The notes under the pieces were generated by a model. The model was not told the origin of the DNA, ran no database searches, and saw nothing but the letters and a program-made list of their open reading frames with translations. 64,000 nucleotides of DNA from positions 1 through 64,000 of the forward strand of contig CAKSAN010000017.1 in NCBI GenBank assembly GCA_934436435.1, read 5' to 3'. The stretch's first letter is position 1. Each line of letters begins with the position of its first letter. The stretch comes from an uncultured Acetatifactor sp. (GTDB lineage Bacteria; Bacillota; Clostridia; Lachnospirales; Lachnospiraceae). This document shows positions 53,677 to 63,195 of this stretch, piece by piece. The position numbers and the translations under genes were made by a program.

Positions 53677-55857
53677 TTATTCCCTGCTGCCATGGCAGGT
53701 AAAATAAATCACCTGATATTCCTTCGCGATCTCCGCAAGGAAGCGCATTGCTCCCTTTGTCCGGTTCTCATCCAGATTTACAAAAGGATCGTCCAGAATC
53801 AGAAACGGCCGTCTGTCGTCATACATGGCTTCCACCAGTGCCATACGCATGCAGATGCCGATCAGATCCCGGTTACCCAGACTCATGTATCCGATCTCCC
53901 GGGGCATATTTCCCTCAATGACCTGTAATTTCGTATTGGCATCCATCTGGTAATTGTCGCATTCCGTTCCCGTCAGGATCCTGTAATATTTCCGGAATCC
54001 CTGCATGACCGGTTCCGTATATCTTGCGGTAAAAGAACTTCTGGCATCTTCCAGCAGTTTCTTCGTCGTCCCCAATAATTCGTACTGTCTGGAGCGTCTG
54101 TCGATGTCCTCCTGTAAAACCTCCAGTTCGTCCTCCATGCTCTCCACATTGTTCCAGGCTTCCTGCATGCTGGACAGTTGTTCCTGATAGCTGCGGATGG
54201 TCTGGAAACGTTCTTCCATCCGGCCGGAGAGTACCTTCATCTCTTTCGTCAGGCTCTCCAGTGATTCCTCCCCCTCCGGTGCCTTCAGCGCCAGCAGTCT
54301 GGGAACATCTTCCGCCCGCTCGAAAGCTTTCAGTTCCTGTTCGCTCTTGTCATATTCCATCAGCGCATTGCGGTAATCACTTCTGCGATGCAAAAGCTCT
54401 GTCAGCTGTTCCTCCGGATGTTCTTCCAACAGGATCCCGATCCGGGTGAAAAACTGATGAATACTGTTCTCCAGCTGTTCATACTGTTCCTTCTGCTCCC
54501 GGTAACGTCTGTCTCTCTCTTCCTGTTTCTGCCTTTGTCTGCCGGCTGCAAGATGCTGTTCTTCTTCCAGCCGCACCAGTTCTGCCCTCAGGTCATCAAT
54601 CTCGCCATTCTCCAGTGTCTCTTCTCCGGGGATCCCGGAAGAAATAAACCACGCGGCTCCCAATGCCACGATCCCCAACGCCAGCAGAATCCCTCCGGGT
54701 ACAGTCTGTCTTAATAAAAAGCAGGCCCCTCCTGCCAGAAGCAATACGATTCCGAGAATTCCAAATACATTTTTCCGCTTTCTGCCGGTCTCCCTCTCCC
54801 GCAGGATCCTGCGCTGTTCCTGCGCCTGTACCGTCTCTAAAGTCTTAAGCCGGGCCGCTTTTTCCCGGTATTCCACTTCCTGCTCTTCATAACGGGCGCT
54901 GCCCCCCGGCACACTGCCCATCTGTTCGGACAGTTCCATGGCTCTACGGATGCTCTCCGCCTCACTGCATCTGCTTAAGCATTTCCGCAGATCCTCTTCC
55001 GTGGGGATCACTCCGTTAAAATAGCTTTTTGCTTCTTTTAAAAGACGCTCTCTCTCCGCAAGCTTTGTCGTAAGATCCAGATATTTTTCCCGTTTTGCCT
55101 GCTGATCCTTGTAGGCTCCCAGCTCCTGCTGCTTTGCCTGTAGCTCCGCCAGCTCTCCCGCCAGCTTCTCCCGCTCTTCGAGAGCTGTCTGTTTTCTGGC
55201 GGCGATACTCTCCATAGTCGTCCGGATATCCTGTCCGTTACGGATCTGTGTCTTCAGTTCCGTGATGCGGTCCTTATCCCGCCGGATGGATCCGGTCTTA
55301 CGGGTGGGGGACATGGCATTCAGCAGATCGTTCAGCCGCTTGTCCGCCGTCTCGAAATTATTAATGTCATCGGTGTTCTCCGCCAGATTACCGATCTTGG
55401 CATTGATGCTGTCCGTGACAAAAGTCTCACAGTCATTCTGGGAGATAAAAGTGGTCCGCTCAAAGGAGGCGGCATCGATCCGGAACAGCTCCTCTCCCAG
55501 CTTCTCCGTAAAATCATCACTGGGCAGATGGGTCACAGGATCTGTCAGCTGAAATTCATCCTCCGCCGCTTTATTGCCGAAAGTTCTGCGGACAGAATAC
55601 TGTTTTCCGTCGCTTTCAAACTGTAATTCTCCCCCGTATACTCCCTTCTGCCAGGGAGTATAGCGTTTTCTCTCGTTTTCTATGGGATCTCTCTTGCCCT
55701 CGTTGCGAAATCCGAAAAGCATGACCCGCAGGAACGCCGCCAGTGTACTTTTTCCCCATCCGTTTTCCTCGCAGATGGTATTGCAGCCTTCCGTAAACTC
55801 ACAGGTAAAATCACTCAATTTTCCAAAATTCTCTATATGACACCGTATCAGCTTCAT
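53677..55857 (-). CDS. YhaN-like SMC-type AAA ATPase with central transmembrane hairpin
   Basis: A 726-residue ATPase of the Rad50/SbcC type. Walker A is in N-G-W-G-K-S-T near residue 34. Coiled-coil arms (~190-350 and ~430-630) flank two hydrophobic helices (about 365-410). Walker B is near the C-terminus in F-L-I-L-D-D-P-F-V-N-L-D. No zinc-hook CxxC is visible in the hinge, where the membrane hairpin sits instead, as in Bacillus YhaN. Its start overlaps the nuclease gene's stop by four bases, so the two form a coupled pair likely acting on DNA ends near the membrane. Confidence 0.87.
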   Translation of the reverse strand: MKLIRCHIENFGKLSDFTCEFTEGCNTICEENGWGKSTLAAFLRVMLFGFRNEGKRDPIENERKRYTPWQKGVYGGELQFESDGKQYSVRRTFGNKAAEDEFQLTDPVTHLPSDDFTEKLGEELFRIDAASFERTTFISQNDCETFVTDSINAKIGNLAENTDDINNFETADKRLNDLLNAMSPTRKTGSIRRDKDRITELKTQIRNGQDIRTTMESIAARKQTALEEREKLAGELAELQAKQQELGAYKDQQAKREKYLDLTTKLAERERLLKEAKSYFNGVIPTEEDLRKCLSRCSEAESIRRAMELSEQMGSVPGGSARYEEQEVEYREKAARLKTLETVQAQEQRRILRERETGRKRKNVFGILGIVLLLAGGACFLLRQTVPGGILLALGIVALGAAWFISSGIPGEETLENGEIDDLRAELVRLEEEQHLAAGRQRQKQEERDRRYREQKEQYEQLENSIHQFFTRIGILLEEHPEEQLTELLHRRSDYRNALMEYDKSEQELKAFERAEDVPRLLALKAPEGEESLESLTKEMKVLSGRMEERFQTIRSYQEQLSSMQEAWNNVESMEDELEVLQEDIDRRSRQYELLGTTKKLLEDARSSFTARYTEPVMQGFRKYYRILTGTECDNYQMDANTKLQVIEGNMPREIGYMSLGNRDLIGICMRMALVEAMYDDRRPFLILDDPFVNLDENRTKGAMRFLAEIAKEYQVIYFTCHGSRE

Positions 55858-56957
55858 GCGTCCAGGATCTCCTCTCCGGCCAGTGCCTGAAGTCCGTAAT
55901 GGATCACCGCTGCCTTGTCCTCTTCCGACAGATCCTCTCTGCTCATAACTGTGCGGATGAATTCTCCCTTCAAAGACACATCTTTTGCAAAGGAAGCATA
56001 ATCTACCAGATATTTCGAGCTGTCCTTGATCTTCACAAAATAGAAACGGCTGCTGAACTGATGCAGCAAAAAGTCCGTTTCTTTTTCACTTTCCACATCG
56101 ACTTTACCGGTCAATTCATATTTTACCAGACTCTTCTCCGGATAATTGCCCGCATCGGTCTCTTTTTTCATGCGCTCCAGGATCTCCATCGTGGACACGC
56201 AGCCGGTAATATCCACCGGAATGGTATAGAGATTCCGGGAAGCAAACGGGATAAAACCGCTCTCCACGGTGCCTGCTGCCTCATCCACAGTAAGCAGTAC
56301 GAATCCGTGTTCCCCGCATTCGTCAAACCCGCGCCCCTCCAGGCATCCGGGATAACAATAGACTCCCCGGCCATCCAGCGGTTCCTTCTTATAACTATGG
56401 ATATGTCCCAGTGCCAGATAGTCAATGCTTTTATTCTTCAGGGCGGTCAGATGTATGACCTCTGCCTTGTCCTTCGCACTGTATTCCGATTCCTGACCGT
56501 GCAGGACAACGATATTCACCAGATCCGCATCCAGAGATAATGCATTATAGACGCTGCCGCTGTTCTCCGGATTCAGTTCCACGCCGGTGATGCACACCTT
56601 TTCCCCCAGACGGTAGCTTGTCCATTTGCTGTCAAACAGATGAAGGTTCTCCGGGATCTGCGAAAGTCCCCCGGTAAAACTCCCCTCATCATGGTTGCCT
56701 TGTAAATAGTAAAACTCGATTCCGGGATGCCCCACGATCAGGTCCTTCACCACATTTCTTGCGGTGGCTGACACGTTCTTCGTATCAAACAGATCCCCCG
56801 CAATGAGAATGGCATCCACTTCATGGGATGCCCCGTATTCCACCATTTTCCGAAAGGTCGTCAACAGTTCCGTCCTGCGCTCTCTGGCTTTTTCTCCGGT
56901 AAGATTTGCACTCATTCTGGAATCCAGATGGATGTCCGCGCAATGGATGATCTTCAT
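55854..56957 (-). CDS. YhaO/SbcD-like metallophosphoesterase (DNA exonuclease)
   Basis: Likely nuclease partner of the downstream ATPase. The 367-residue protein has the calcineurin-like phosphoesterase motifs: H-C-A-D-I-H-L-D-S-R at residue 5, I-A-G-D-L-F-D near 56, Q-G-N-H-D near 95 and L-G-H-I-H near 200. A C-terminal ~100-residue cap follows. GGGAGG precedes the ATG. The Mre11-like family degrades double-stranded DNA ends; the exact role of YhaO-like proteins is not settled. Confidence 0.9.
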   Translation of the reverse strand: MKIIHCADIHLDSRMSANLTGEKARERRTELLTTFRKMVEYGASHEVDAILIAGDLFDTKNVSATARNVVKDLIVGHPGIEFYYLQGNHDEGSFTGGLSQIPENLHLFDSKWTSYRLGEKVCITGVELNPENSGSVYNALSLDADLVNIVVLHGQESEYSAKDKAEVIHLTALKNKSIDYLALGHIHSYKKEPLDGRGVYCYPGCLEGRGFDECGEHGFVLLTVDEAAGTVESGFIPFASRNLYTIPVDITGCVSTMEILERMKKETDAGNYPEKSLVKYELTGKVDVESEKETDFLLHQFSSRFYFVKIKDSSKYLVDYASFAKDVSLKGEFIRTVMSREDLSEEDKAAVIHYGLQALAGEEILDA

Positions 56958-57024
56958 TCTGCTGCCTCCCTTTTCACGTTTTTACTACCCTTTATTATAT
57001 ACGAAACCCATAGCGGATACAACC

Positions 57025-57073
57025 AAAAAACGTATCGGAAACGAGGCAGTCCTTCTCGCTTCCGATACGTTTT
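57025..57073. terminator. Terminator after the ABC transporter operon
   Basis: AAAAAACGTATCGGAA (57025-57040) with CGAG pairs with CTCG and TTCCGATACGTTTT. U-runs occur on both strands; it is 35 bases after the ATPase stop. Confidence 0.8.
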
Positions 57074-57108
57074 ATAAGCTATGATAAGCCTTGATTTTAC
57101 GGGGAAAT

Positions 57109-58755
57109 TTATACCTGTAAACTTCCTGCCGCAATAAGTTTTCCGGATTTTCTGTCAAACAGCAGGATATCTTCTCCGCCGATCTCGAATTTTACTTTCT
57201 GTCCGATCTTGTAAGCGGTATTGCCGAAGACCACACCGGTCAACAGGAAATCACCGATGCAGAGCTTGATGGTGGATTCCATACCGGTGGGCATGGCACC
57301 GTAGATCACGCCGTCCATTCCTGCGCCGTCATGTAATTGCAGTGCTTCGGGACGTACTCCGATGACAAAATCTTCATTGGTGATCACGGGAGCTTCCTGT
57401 AAAGCATAATCGTCCTCGTTCACTCTTGCAATGTGGTATTTGAAAACTTCATCCTTATTGGACTTCTCCACCGCTTTCTTATCCATCATCTGTGCCTTGT
57501 GGCGGGCTGCCTCATCGGCCTCCTTCTTATCCCGCTCGGTGAACCATCTTTGCAGGTCTAAAGGAGTCTTGGGAACGAACTGTGCTTTTCTGCCGTCCAG
57601 GATCGTTACATCCACGCCGCCCTTCTCATTCTGCACGCCCTTCGCCTCAATGAAATTAATGGAAGGATTTCCCACAAAGTCTGCCACAAACAAGTTGTTC
57701 GGTCTGCTGTATACAGACAGAGGGGGCTCATACTGCTGTAGTACACCGTTGTTGATCAGGCAGATCTTCGTTGCCAGAGTCATGGCCTCCATCTGGTCAT
57801 GGGTAACATATACGAAAGTACTTCCGGTCTCTACGTGCAGACGCTGTAATTCATATCTCATTTCCAGACGAAGCTTGGCATCCAGATTGGACAAAGGCTC
57901 ATCCATGAACAGAACCTGTGGTTCCGGCGCCAGGGTTCTTGCAATGGCAACTCTCTGCTGCTGGCCTCCGGACAGCTCTGCGGGGTAACGGTTCATGAAC
58001 ATTCCGATCTTAACGATACGGGAGACACGACGTACTGCCAGATCGATCTCTTCCTTTGTGTACTTTCTGACTTTCGTCTCTACCCTGCCGCCGGACACCA
58101 CTTCGAATTTGTCATTGAGTTCCTGTCCTTTTTCCTTATAGCCTGCCAGAATGCCGTCCAGTCTGGCGGTCAGCTCCTGTTTTTTCTGTTTTGCGGCGCT
58201 GTCCTTATCCGATGCCTCATGAATCTTGTAATTATACAGCTCCTTTGCGGTATAAATAGAGATCGTGTAATTGTCGATCAGTTTCAGATAGACCATATCC
58301 AGATCTAACTTTCCCTTTTTATCCCTGCATTCCTCGATCAGCTTTACCAATTCTCCCGGATTTTCCAGTGCTTTAATCCTGCTTTTTAAGGATCTTGCTT
58401 CCTCATCGATCACCGGAAGTTCTTCTTTAATATTGCCCAGTCCGAAAGAGATGTTCTGGTAGACGGTCATGTTCGGCCACAGTGCGTAGTTCTGGAACAG
58501 AAAACCGACTTTTCTCTTGTTGGCGGGGACATTGATGCCTGCCTCGCTGTCGAAGACCACCCGGTCTCCGATCTTGATCTGACCGCTGGTGGGGGTCTCC
58601 AGACCGGCGATCATACGCAAGGTCGTGGTTTTACCACAGCCGGAGGGTCCAAGCAATGTGATAAAGGAATTGTCCTCCATATCCAGGCTCAGATCATCTA
58701 CCGCATAGAATTTACCCCAACGTTTTGTAACATGTGTTAATTTAATTTCCGGCAT
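57109..58755 (-). CDS. ABC transporter ATPase with a large insertion before the signature motif
   Basis: Energises the importer encoded just upstream. The 548-residue protein has Walker A GPSGCGKT (36-43), Q-loop Gln88, signature LSGGQQQR (261-268), Walker B V-L-F-M-D-E-P (281-287) and a C-terminal TOBE-like region. The distance from Q-loop to signature is 173 residues, against about 50 in MalK-type ATPases. The extra ~120 residues (about 110-232) are lysine/glutamate-rich helices. A second charged insertion lies near 415-465. The core motifs are intact, so the enzyme should be active. It lies two bases after the permease gene. The insertion is the odd part. Confidence 0.92.
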   Translation of the reverse strand: MPEIKLTHVTKRWGKFYAVDDLSLDMEDNSFITLLGPSGCGKTTTLRMIAGLETPTSGQIKIGDRVVFDSEAGINVPANKRKVGFLFQNYALWPNMTVYQNISFGLGNIKEELPVIDEEARSLKSRIKALENPGELVKLIEECRDKKGKLDLDMVYLKLIDNYTISIYTAKELYNYKIHEASDKDSAAKQKKQELTARLDGILAGYKEKGQELNDKFEVVSGGRVETKVRKYTKEEIDLAVRRVSRIVKIGMFMNRYPAELSGGQQQRVAIARTLAPEPQVLFMDEPLSNLDAKLRLEMRYELQRLHVETGSTFVYVTHDQMEAMTLATKICLINNGVLQQYEPPLSVYSRPNNLFVADFVGNPSINFIEAKGVQNEKGGVDVTILDGRKAQFVPKTPLDLQRWFTERDKKEADEAARHKAQMMDKKAVEKSNKDEVFKYHIARVNEDDYALQEAPVITNEDFVIGVRPEALQLHDGAGMDGVIYGAMPTGMESTIKLCIGDFLLTGVVFGNTAYKIGQKVKFEIGGEDILLFDRKSGKLIAAGSLQV

Positions 58756-58757
58756 AA

Positions 58758-60587
58758 TTATTTACCTCCGATACCTTCGTCCAGGCTGGACCCGGTCAGT
58801 TTATTTACCAATGTGTTAAAGAGCAGGATCGTTACGATCAGGATCAGGTTGATGGCACTGGAAAATGCGTACAGACCCATCTCGTCGAAATAATCCAGTG
58901 TTGTGGAGAGGATGAAGCCCTGGGTACATAACAGTAAGAACAGGGACAGCTCTCTTAAGCAGGTCATGAACGGAAGCATGTATCCGTTGATGATGGATGA
59001 CTTCTGGATCGGAATGATGATCCTAAGCATTCTCTTGTACCAGGGAATATCCTGGATAATCGCTGCTTCCTCGATCTCTCCCGACAGCTGCAGCATAGAG
59101 TTCAGTGCACTTCTGCTGGCGAAGGGAATGTACTTGATCACACCTGCGATGATCAACAATGTGTAGGTGTTGAACAGGTTGATCTTGTCATTGGAGAACA
59201 GGATGAAGAAGGCTGCGCCGACTGCCAGAGACGGCATCAGGTACGGCAGGAATGCCACACCGTTGACGTAATTCGCCCATTTGCTTCTCCGGTTCTTGGA
59301 TACCGCATAACCGATCAGCGTACCGATGGTACCTGCGATCAGGGCACAGCAGACAGCCACTAACATCGTTCCCTTGAAAGCTCTCCAGATCAGCGGATTG
59401 TGGAGAATACCGGGCTGTCCGTACAGGGCTCCGGCTCCGTTGTTATCCGTCAGCCACCACTTGGTGGTCAGCGCACCGGGGTCCATGGTGTACAGGAAAC
59501 TGTAATCTCCCGGATTCGGAAGGAAGGTCTCCAGTGCAAAGGACAGAATCGGAAAAATACTGGTGAAGAAGGTAATAACGATCAGGATGACCGCGATCAG
59601 ATATTTTCCGACTTTTCCTAAATTGATCTTGGAGATCTGTCCGGATTTACCGGTAACCGTCGTGTAATTCTTACGGCTCTTTAAGCTCATCTGGTTCATT
59701 AACAGGATTGCCACACCGAAGATCATCATGATAATGGCAAGGATACTGGCTTCCCCGGTATACTTGGAGTTCATGGAAATGTACTTGGTGGACAGGGTGG
59801 TCAGTCCTAAATAATGAGGTACGGGGTAACTTCCCATGGCACTTCCGAATACCAGCAGGATGGTGGAAAGGATGGCCGGTTTTACCATGGGTAAGGTAAT
59901 GCGGAACATGGTCTTCCACTTCGGCGTATCCAGAATCGTCGCCGCTTCCTCCAGATTGGCATCCATGTTGCGGAAGATACCGCCGATCAGTATGTAGGCA
60001 AAGGGGGCGTAATGCAGTCCCAATACCACCGCACTGGGGAAAAGTCCCAGACACCACCATTTCGGCATCGTAATGTTAAAAAGCGAAGCCAGCAGACCGT
60101 TGGAGGTTCCGGTGACTGCATTACTGTTGAAAACATTCTGCCATACCACTGCCAGTGTCCACTGGGGCATGATGTAGGGGAAAATAAAAATAGAGCTCAA
60201 ATATTTTTTACATTTTAAATTGGTTCTCGTAATTAAGAATGCGAACACTCCGCCGAATACAATGGAGATCAGGCAGGTGAATACTGCCAGAAGTACAGTA
60301 TTTAACAGCGGTGTCCACAGATTTGTCCTTGCCAGTTTACTGGTGAACAGATCCACATAGTTGGCAACGGAATAACCGCTGGCCTTTCCGGTAAGATGCG
60401 CATCGATGGTACCCGGATGGATCTTGAAGGTATCCTCAACGATAGCCACGATCGGTGCCACTGTGGTAAAAGTAAGCGTGATACCAAACAGAAGCAGAAT
60501 GATATTTTGTGGCTTTGAGAAGTACGTCTTGATCTTATTCAGAACAATCACCATCTTGCTTGTTTTTTTTGCGGCACTCTGATTCAT
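58758..60587 (-). CDS. Fused ABC transporter permease (two transmembrane domains in one chain)
   Basis: A 609-residue membrane protein with about twelve helices, containing two BPD permease domains in tandem, as in ferric iron/ThiP-type importers. The EAA-type loops are E-E-A-A-T-I-L-D-T-P near 210 and E-E-A-A-I-I-Q-D-I-P near 510. It lies 138 bases after the binding-protein gene, a gap that holds a strong stem-loop (60644-60694), and is followed directly by the ATPase. The chain replaces two separate permease subunits. Confidence 0.92.
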   Translation of the reverse strand: MNQSAAKKTSKMVIVLNKIKTYFSKPQNIILLLFGITLTFTTVAPIVAIVEDTFKIHPGTIDAHLTGKASGYSVANYVDLFTSKLARTNLWTPLLNTVLLAVFTCLISIVFGGVFAFLITRTNLKCKKYLSSIFIFPYIMPQWTLAVVWQNVFNSNAVTGTSNGLLASLFNITMPKWWCLGLFPSAVVLGLHYAPFAYILIGGIFRNMDANLEEAATILDTPKWKTMFRITLPMVKPAILSTILLVFGSAMGSYPVPHYLGLTTLSTKYISMNSKYTGEASILAIIMMIFGVAILLMNQMSLKSRKNYTTVTGKSGQISKINLGKVGKYLIAVILIVITFFTSIFPILSFALETFLPNPGDYSFLYTMDPGALTTKWWLTDNNGAGALYGQPGILHNPLIWRAFKGTMLVAVCCALIAGTIGTLIGYAVSKNRRSKWANYVNGVAFLPYLMPSLAVGAAFFILFSNDKINLFNTYTLLIIAGVIKYIPFASRSALNSMLQLSGEIEEAAIIQDIPWYKRMLRIIIPIQKSSIINGYMLPFMTCLRELSLFLLLCTQGFILSTTLDYFDEMGLYAFSSAINLILIVTILLFNTLVNKLTGSSLDEGIGGK

Positions 60588-60643
60588 GGTCTACCTCTCT
60601 TCCTAATACAAGCTTATGTCCTGTAGAATCATTCGCCCCTGCG

Positions 60644-60694
60644 AATAAGAAAACTGCTACTTACATGCAAGCATGATGTAGCAGATTTTCTTAT
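60644..60694 (-). other. Intercistronic stem-loop between the binding protein and permease genes
   Basis: AATAAGAAAACTGCTAC and GTAGCAGATTTTCTTAT pair over about 17 positions with one bulge; on the minus strand TTTTCTTATTC follows. Such structures usually raise binding-protein mRNA relative to the permease. Confidence 0.65.
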
Positions 60695-60725
60695 CCTGGC
60701 GGGACGAATAGTCACTCTTTTAAAC

Positions 60726-62153
60726 TTATTCAGCGGTGTACTTCGGTAACAGTTCAATCCAGCTTCCTACAGTGAAGGAAACGGATGCACAGTACTCGGG
60801 ATCTTCCAGTACCAGTTCACCATCGGTGGACCACCAGTCGAAGCCTCTGTCGTTCTTGCTTTCATATACGACATTGCCGTTCTCGTCGTTACCGCCGATG
60901 CTGTGCTGATAGGTAGCTTCGATTGCCTTGGCAACTTCAGGGTTAGCGGAATAACCACCCATGTCTTTGCCCCATGCACTAAAGCCGTCTTCGGTACAGG
61001 TCATGTAAGCAATAAAGGCACATGCAGTCCAGGGCAGCGGGCTGTTATCTGTTACGAAGAGATAATGGCAGTAACCGTAGCCGCCGATTCCCTTATAACC
61101 GTCCTGATAAGCTGCAACCTTGATATTGTTCACGGATACGCCTGCGGATTCTTCTACAGAACGCAGTTTACTGTATACTAACAGTCCGCACTGGTCGGTG
61201 GCAGAATCGGATACCAGTGTATTACAGATAGGACCGTCATCGGTCTGCGCATTGTAGCTGCCTACCCAGAGTTTGATCCATGCCAGTGCATATTTACCAT
61301 CAGCACCCAGTCCCAGGTCATTTGCTTCGGACTCCATCTCGTCGATGGTGGGCTGGAAATAGGCCTGCTCGTCAGCGGGTAATGCATTGAAAGCATCCTT
61401 TAACATGGCTGCATATTTGTCTTCGGTCAGCATGTACAGGAAGTTCTTACCTACGACTTCGGAATCAATATCCATGAACAGTGCGTGGGTATCTTCTGCC
61501 ACGAAATCCCAGCAGTTGTCATATACTTTGCTGCCGGTGCAGTTGTACTCGAATACCTTGTTCAGTGTCTGCAGTGCCAGATAACCGTCCACTGCATCGG
61601 CTGTGGTTCCGTTGGCTTCCGCCCACTCCTTGGGAATGAAGGTATCCAGTATTCCGGTCTGTGTCATCTTGGATTCGATCTGATTACCATCCTGGATCAG
61701 AGTCATTGCGAAGGTTCCTTCGGGTTTCAGGGAATCTGCGGTCAGCTGCTCGAAGATCTTGTTGTTCTTGGGCTGCTGCCAGTCGAATTCCATGCTGTAA
61801 GAAGGATCGATAGACTGCAGATACTCGATGAACAGGGGAAGTGCTGCTTTACCACGGCTGGAGTTACCTACGCCGTAGAAGGTCTTGCCGTTGGATTCCT
61901 CAATGGCCTTCTGTGCCAGTTCTTCCAGTGTCATTCCTTCTGCCTGTTTGATAATCTGCTGTGTTGCTGTAAGATTTGCGTCATCGGAAGCCTCCGGTGT
62001 CTTGCTCTCTGCCACCGTTTCCGTTGCGGCTGCCTGTGTGTTGTCTGCGCTTCCCGTTGCCTGGTTCTGATTTTCATTGTTGCTGCCGCATCCGGCCAAC
62101 ATACCAACGCTCAGTGCACAGACCATCAGTAACGATACTACTCTTTTCTTCAT
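60726..62153 (-). CDS. ABC transporter extracellular solute-binding lipoprotein
   Basis: A 475-residue lipoprotein. The signal peptide ends in the lipobox L-A-G-C with Cys22, followed by an Asn/Gln/Thr/Ala-rich linker to about residue 62. The body is of the type found with ThiP/FbpB-like fused permeases. The ligand is not identifiable from sequence; sugar, phosphonate, polyamine or metal-chelate uptake are all possible. Its promoter (62241-62269) has a good -10 but a poor -35, fitting activation by the response regulator at 62358. It is first in a three-gene importer operon. Confidence 0.9.
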   Translation of the reverse strand: MKKRVVSLLMVCALSVGMLAGCGSNNENQNQATGSADNTQAAATETVAESKTPEASDDANLTATQQIIKQAEGMTLEELAQKAIEESNGKTFYGVGNSSRGKAALPLFIEYLQSIDPSYSMEFDWQQPKNNKIFEQLTADSLKPEGTFAMTLIQDGNQIESKMTQTGILDTFIPKEWAEANGTTADAVDGYLALQTLNKVFEYNCTGSKVYDNCWDFVAEDTHALFMDIDSEVVGKNFLYMLTEDKYAAMLKDAFNALPADEQAYFQPTIDEMESEANDLGLGADGKYALAWIKLWVGSYNAQTDDGPICNTLVSDSATDQCGLLVYSKLRSVEESAGVSVNNIKVAAYQDGYKGIGGYGYCHYLFVTDNSPLPWTACAFIAYMTCTEDGFSAWGKDMGGYSANPEVAKAIEATYQHSIGGNDENGNVVYESKNDRGFDWWSTDGELVLEDPEYCASVSFTVGSWIELLPKYTAE

Positions 62154-62240
62154 ACGCTGTCCTCCCTTTTGACATTTCGTTTTTCTAACCCTTCATGGTC
62201 TACATATTCTTATGTCCACCACTTCCGTTCTGATGTCTTT

Positions 62241-62269
62241 ATTATACGTTGGGAATTCAGCAATTTGTA
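62241..62269 (-). promoter_or_regulatory. Probable activator-dependent promoter of the importer operon
   Basis: TATAAT (62246-62241 on the minus strand) lies 17 bases after a weak -35 (TACAAA). The -35 overlaps direct repeat 1 (62260-62270). Confidence 0.5.
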
Positions 62270-62270
62270 T
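62260..62270. promoter_or_regulatory. GCAATTTGTAT direct repeat 1
   Basis: An 11-mer over the -35 region of the importer promoter, identical to 62345-62355. It is a candidate binding site for the AraC-type response regulator. Confidence 0.4.
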
Positions 62271-62344
62271 AAGGTAAAACTGTTATTATTTTAATATTTC
62301 TGATATTGTGTATAATTTTACTGTCATTTTTATACTTCGTTTGT

Positions 62345-62355
62345 GCAATTTGTAT
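62345..62355. promoter_or_regulatory. GCAATTTGTAT direct repeat 2
   Basis: Second identical 11-mer, 85 bases from the first and just beyond the stop of the response regulator gene. Confidence 0.35.
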
Positions 62356-62357
62356 TT

Positions 62358-63122
62358 TTACATGCTTCTATCCTGATATTCTGAAGGTGTTACACCGACA
62401 ATCCGCTTAAAGCTGCTGGAAAAATGTGCAACATCACGATAGCCCACCTGTTCCGCCACTTCGTAGACCTTGTTCCGGCAGTCACTCAATAATTTCATGG
62501 CGGTACGCATCCGCACTCTGGTAATATAGGCCGCTACCGTATAGTCCGTCTCCTTTTTAAAGGTATGGCTCAAATGTCCCTCACTGATTCCCAGATGTTC
62601 TGCAATCTCTGCCACGCACAGCTCCGGATCCCCGTAATGCCCCGATATATAATCCACGGCCGCCATGACGTACTTGCTCTTGTCTCCTTTGTTCAGTACC
62701 AGTTCCGGAAGCTGCTCCTCGCTGCCTGCCTCTTCCCGCTCCTGGGTTTTCTTACGTTTTTCCAGGGCGCTGTTCACTGCCTGCTCCAGCTCCCCGTCTC
62801 CGAAGGGCTTTAACAGATAGTCGCTGGCCAACAGTTTCAGGGCATTCTGCGCATAGGAAAATTCACTGTAGGCAGTCAGAAAGATCACACTGACATCATT
62901 CTCCTCCGCCCGCAGCTCCTTTAGCATCTCGATGCCGTCCATTTTGGGCATGCGGATATCACAGATCAGCAGATCCGGATGATACTTCCGCACCGCTTCC
63001 AGTCCTTCAACCCCATTGCCGGCTTCCGCCACAACTACACAGTTCAGTGCCTGCCAGTCCGTCTCCATCACGATGCCTCTACGCACCAGTGTCTCATCAT
63101 CGATCACGATTACTTTATACAT
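62358..63122 (-). CDS. YesN-like response regulator with AraC-type DNA-binding domain
   Basis: A 254-residue two-component regulator. The receiver domain (1-120) has V-I-D-D-E near residue 6, the phospho-acceptor in L-L-I-C-D-I-R-M-P-K-M-D-G, the switch threonine in F-L-T-A-Y and lysine in Y-L-L-K-P-F. A charged linker leads to an AraC double helix-turn-helix (~150-254; L-G-I-S-E-G-H-L-S-H-T-F-K-K-E and V-G-Y-R-D-V-A-H-F-S-S-S-F-K-R). The ATG at 63122 is preferred over 63179 because the product then starts M-Y-K-V-I-V-I-D-D-E. It likely controls the importer downstream and is paired with the kinase upstream. Confidence 0.93.
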   Translation of the reverse strand: MYKVIVIDDETLVRRGIVMETDWQALNCVVVAEAGNGVEGLEAVRKYHPDLLICDIRMPKMDGIEMLKELRAEENDVSVIFLTAYSEFSYAQNALKLLASDYLLKPFGDGELEQAVNSALEKRKKTQEREEAGSEEQLPELVLNKGDKSKYVMAAVDYISGHYGDPELCVAEIAEHLGISEGHLSHTFKKETDYTVAAYITRVRMRTAMKLLSDCRNKVYEVAEQVGYRDVAHFSSSFKRIVGVTPSEYQDRSM

Positions 63123-63195
63123 ACCCCTGTTTCCTCCGTTATCTGTGATATCTCTGTATTTCTCCCCGGTATCCGTCAAAACCGTCTCCTGCGGA

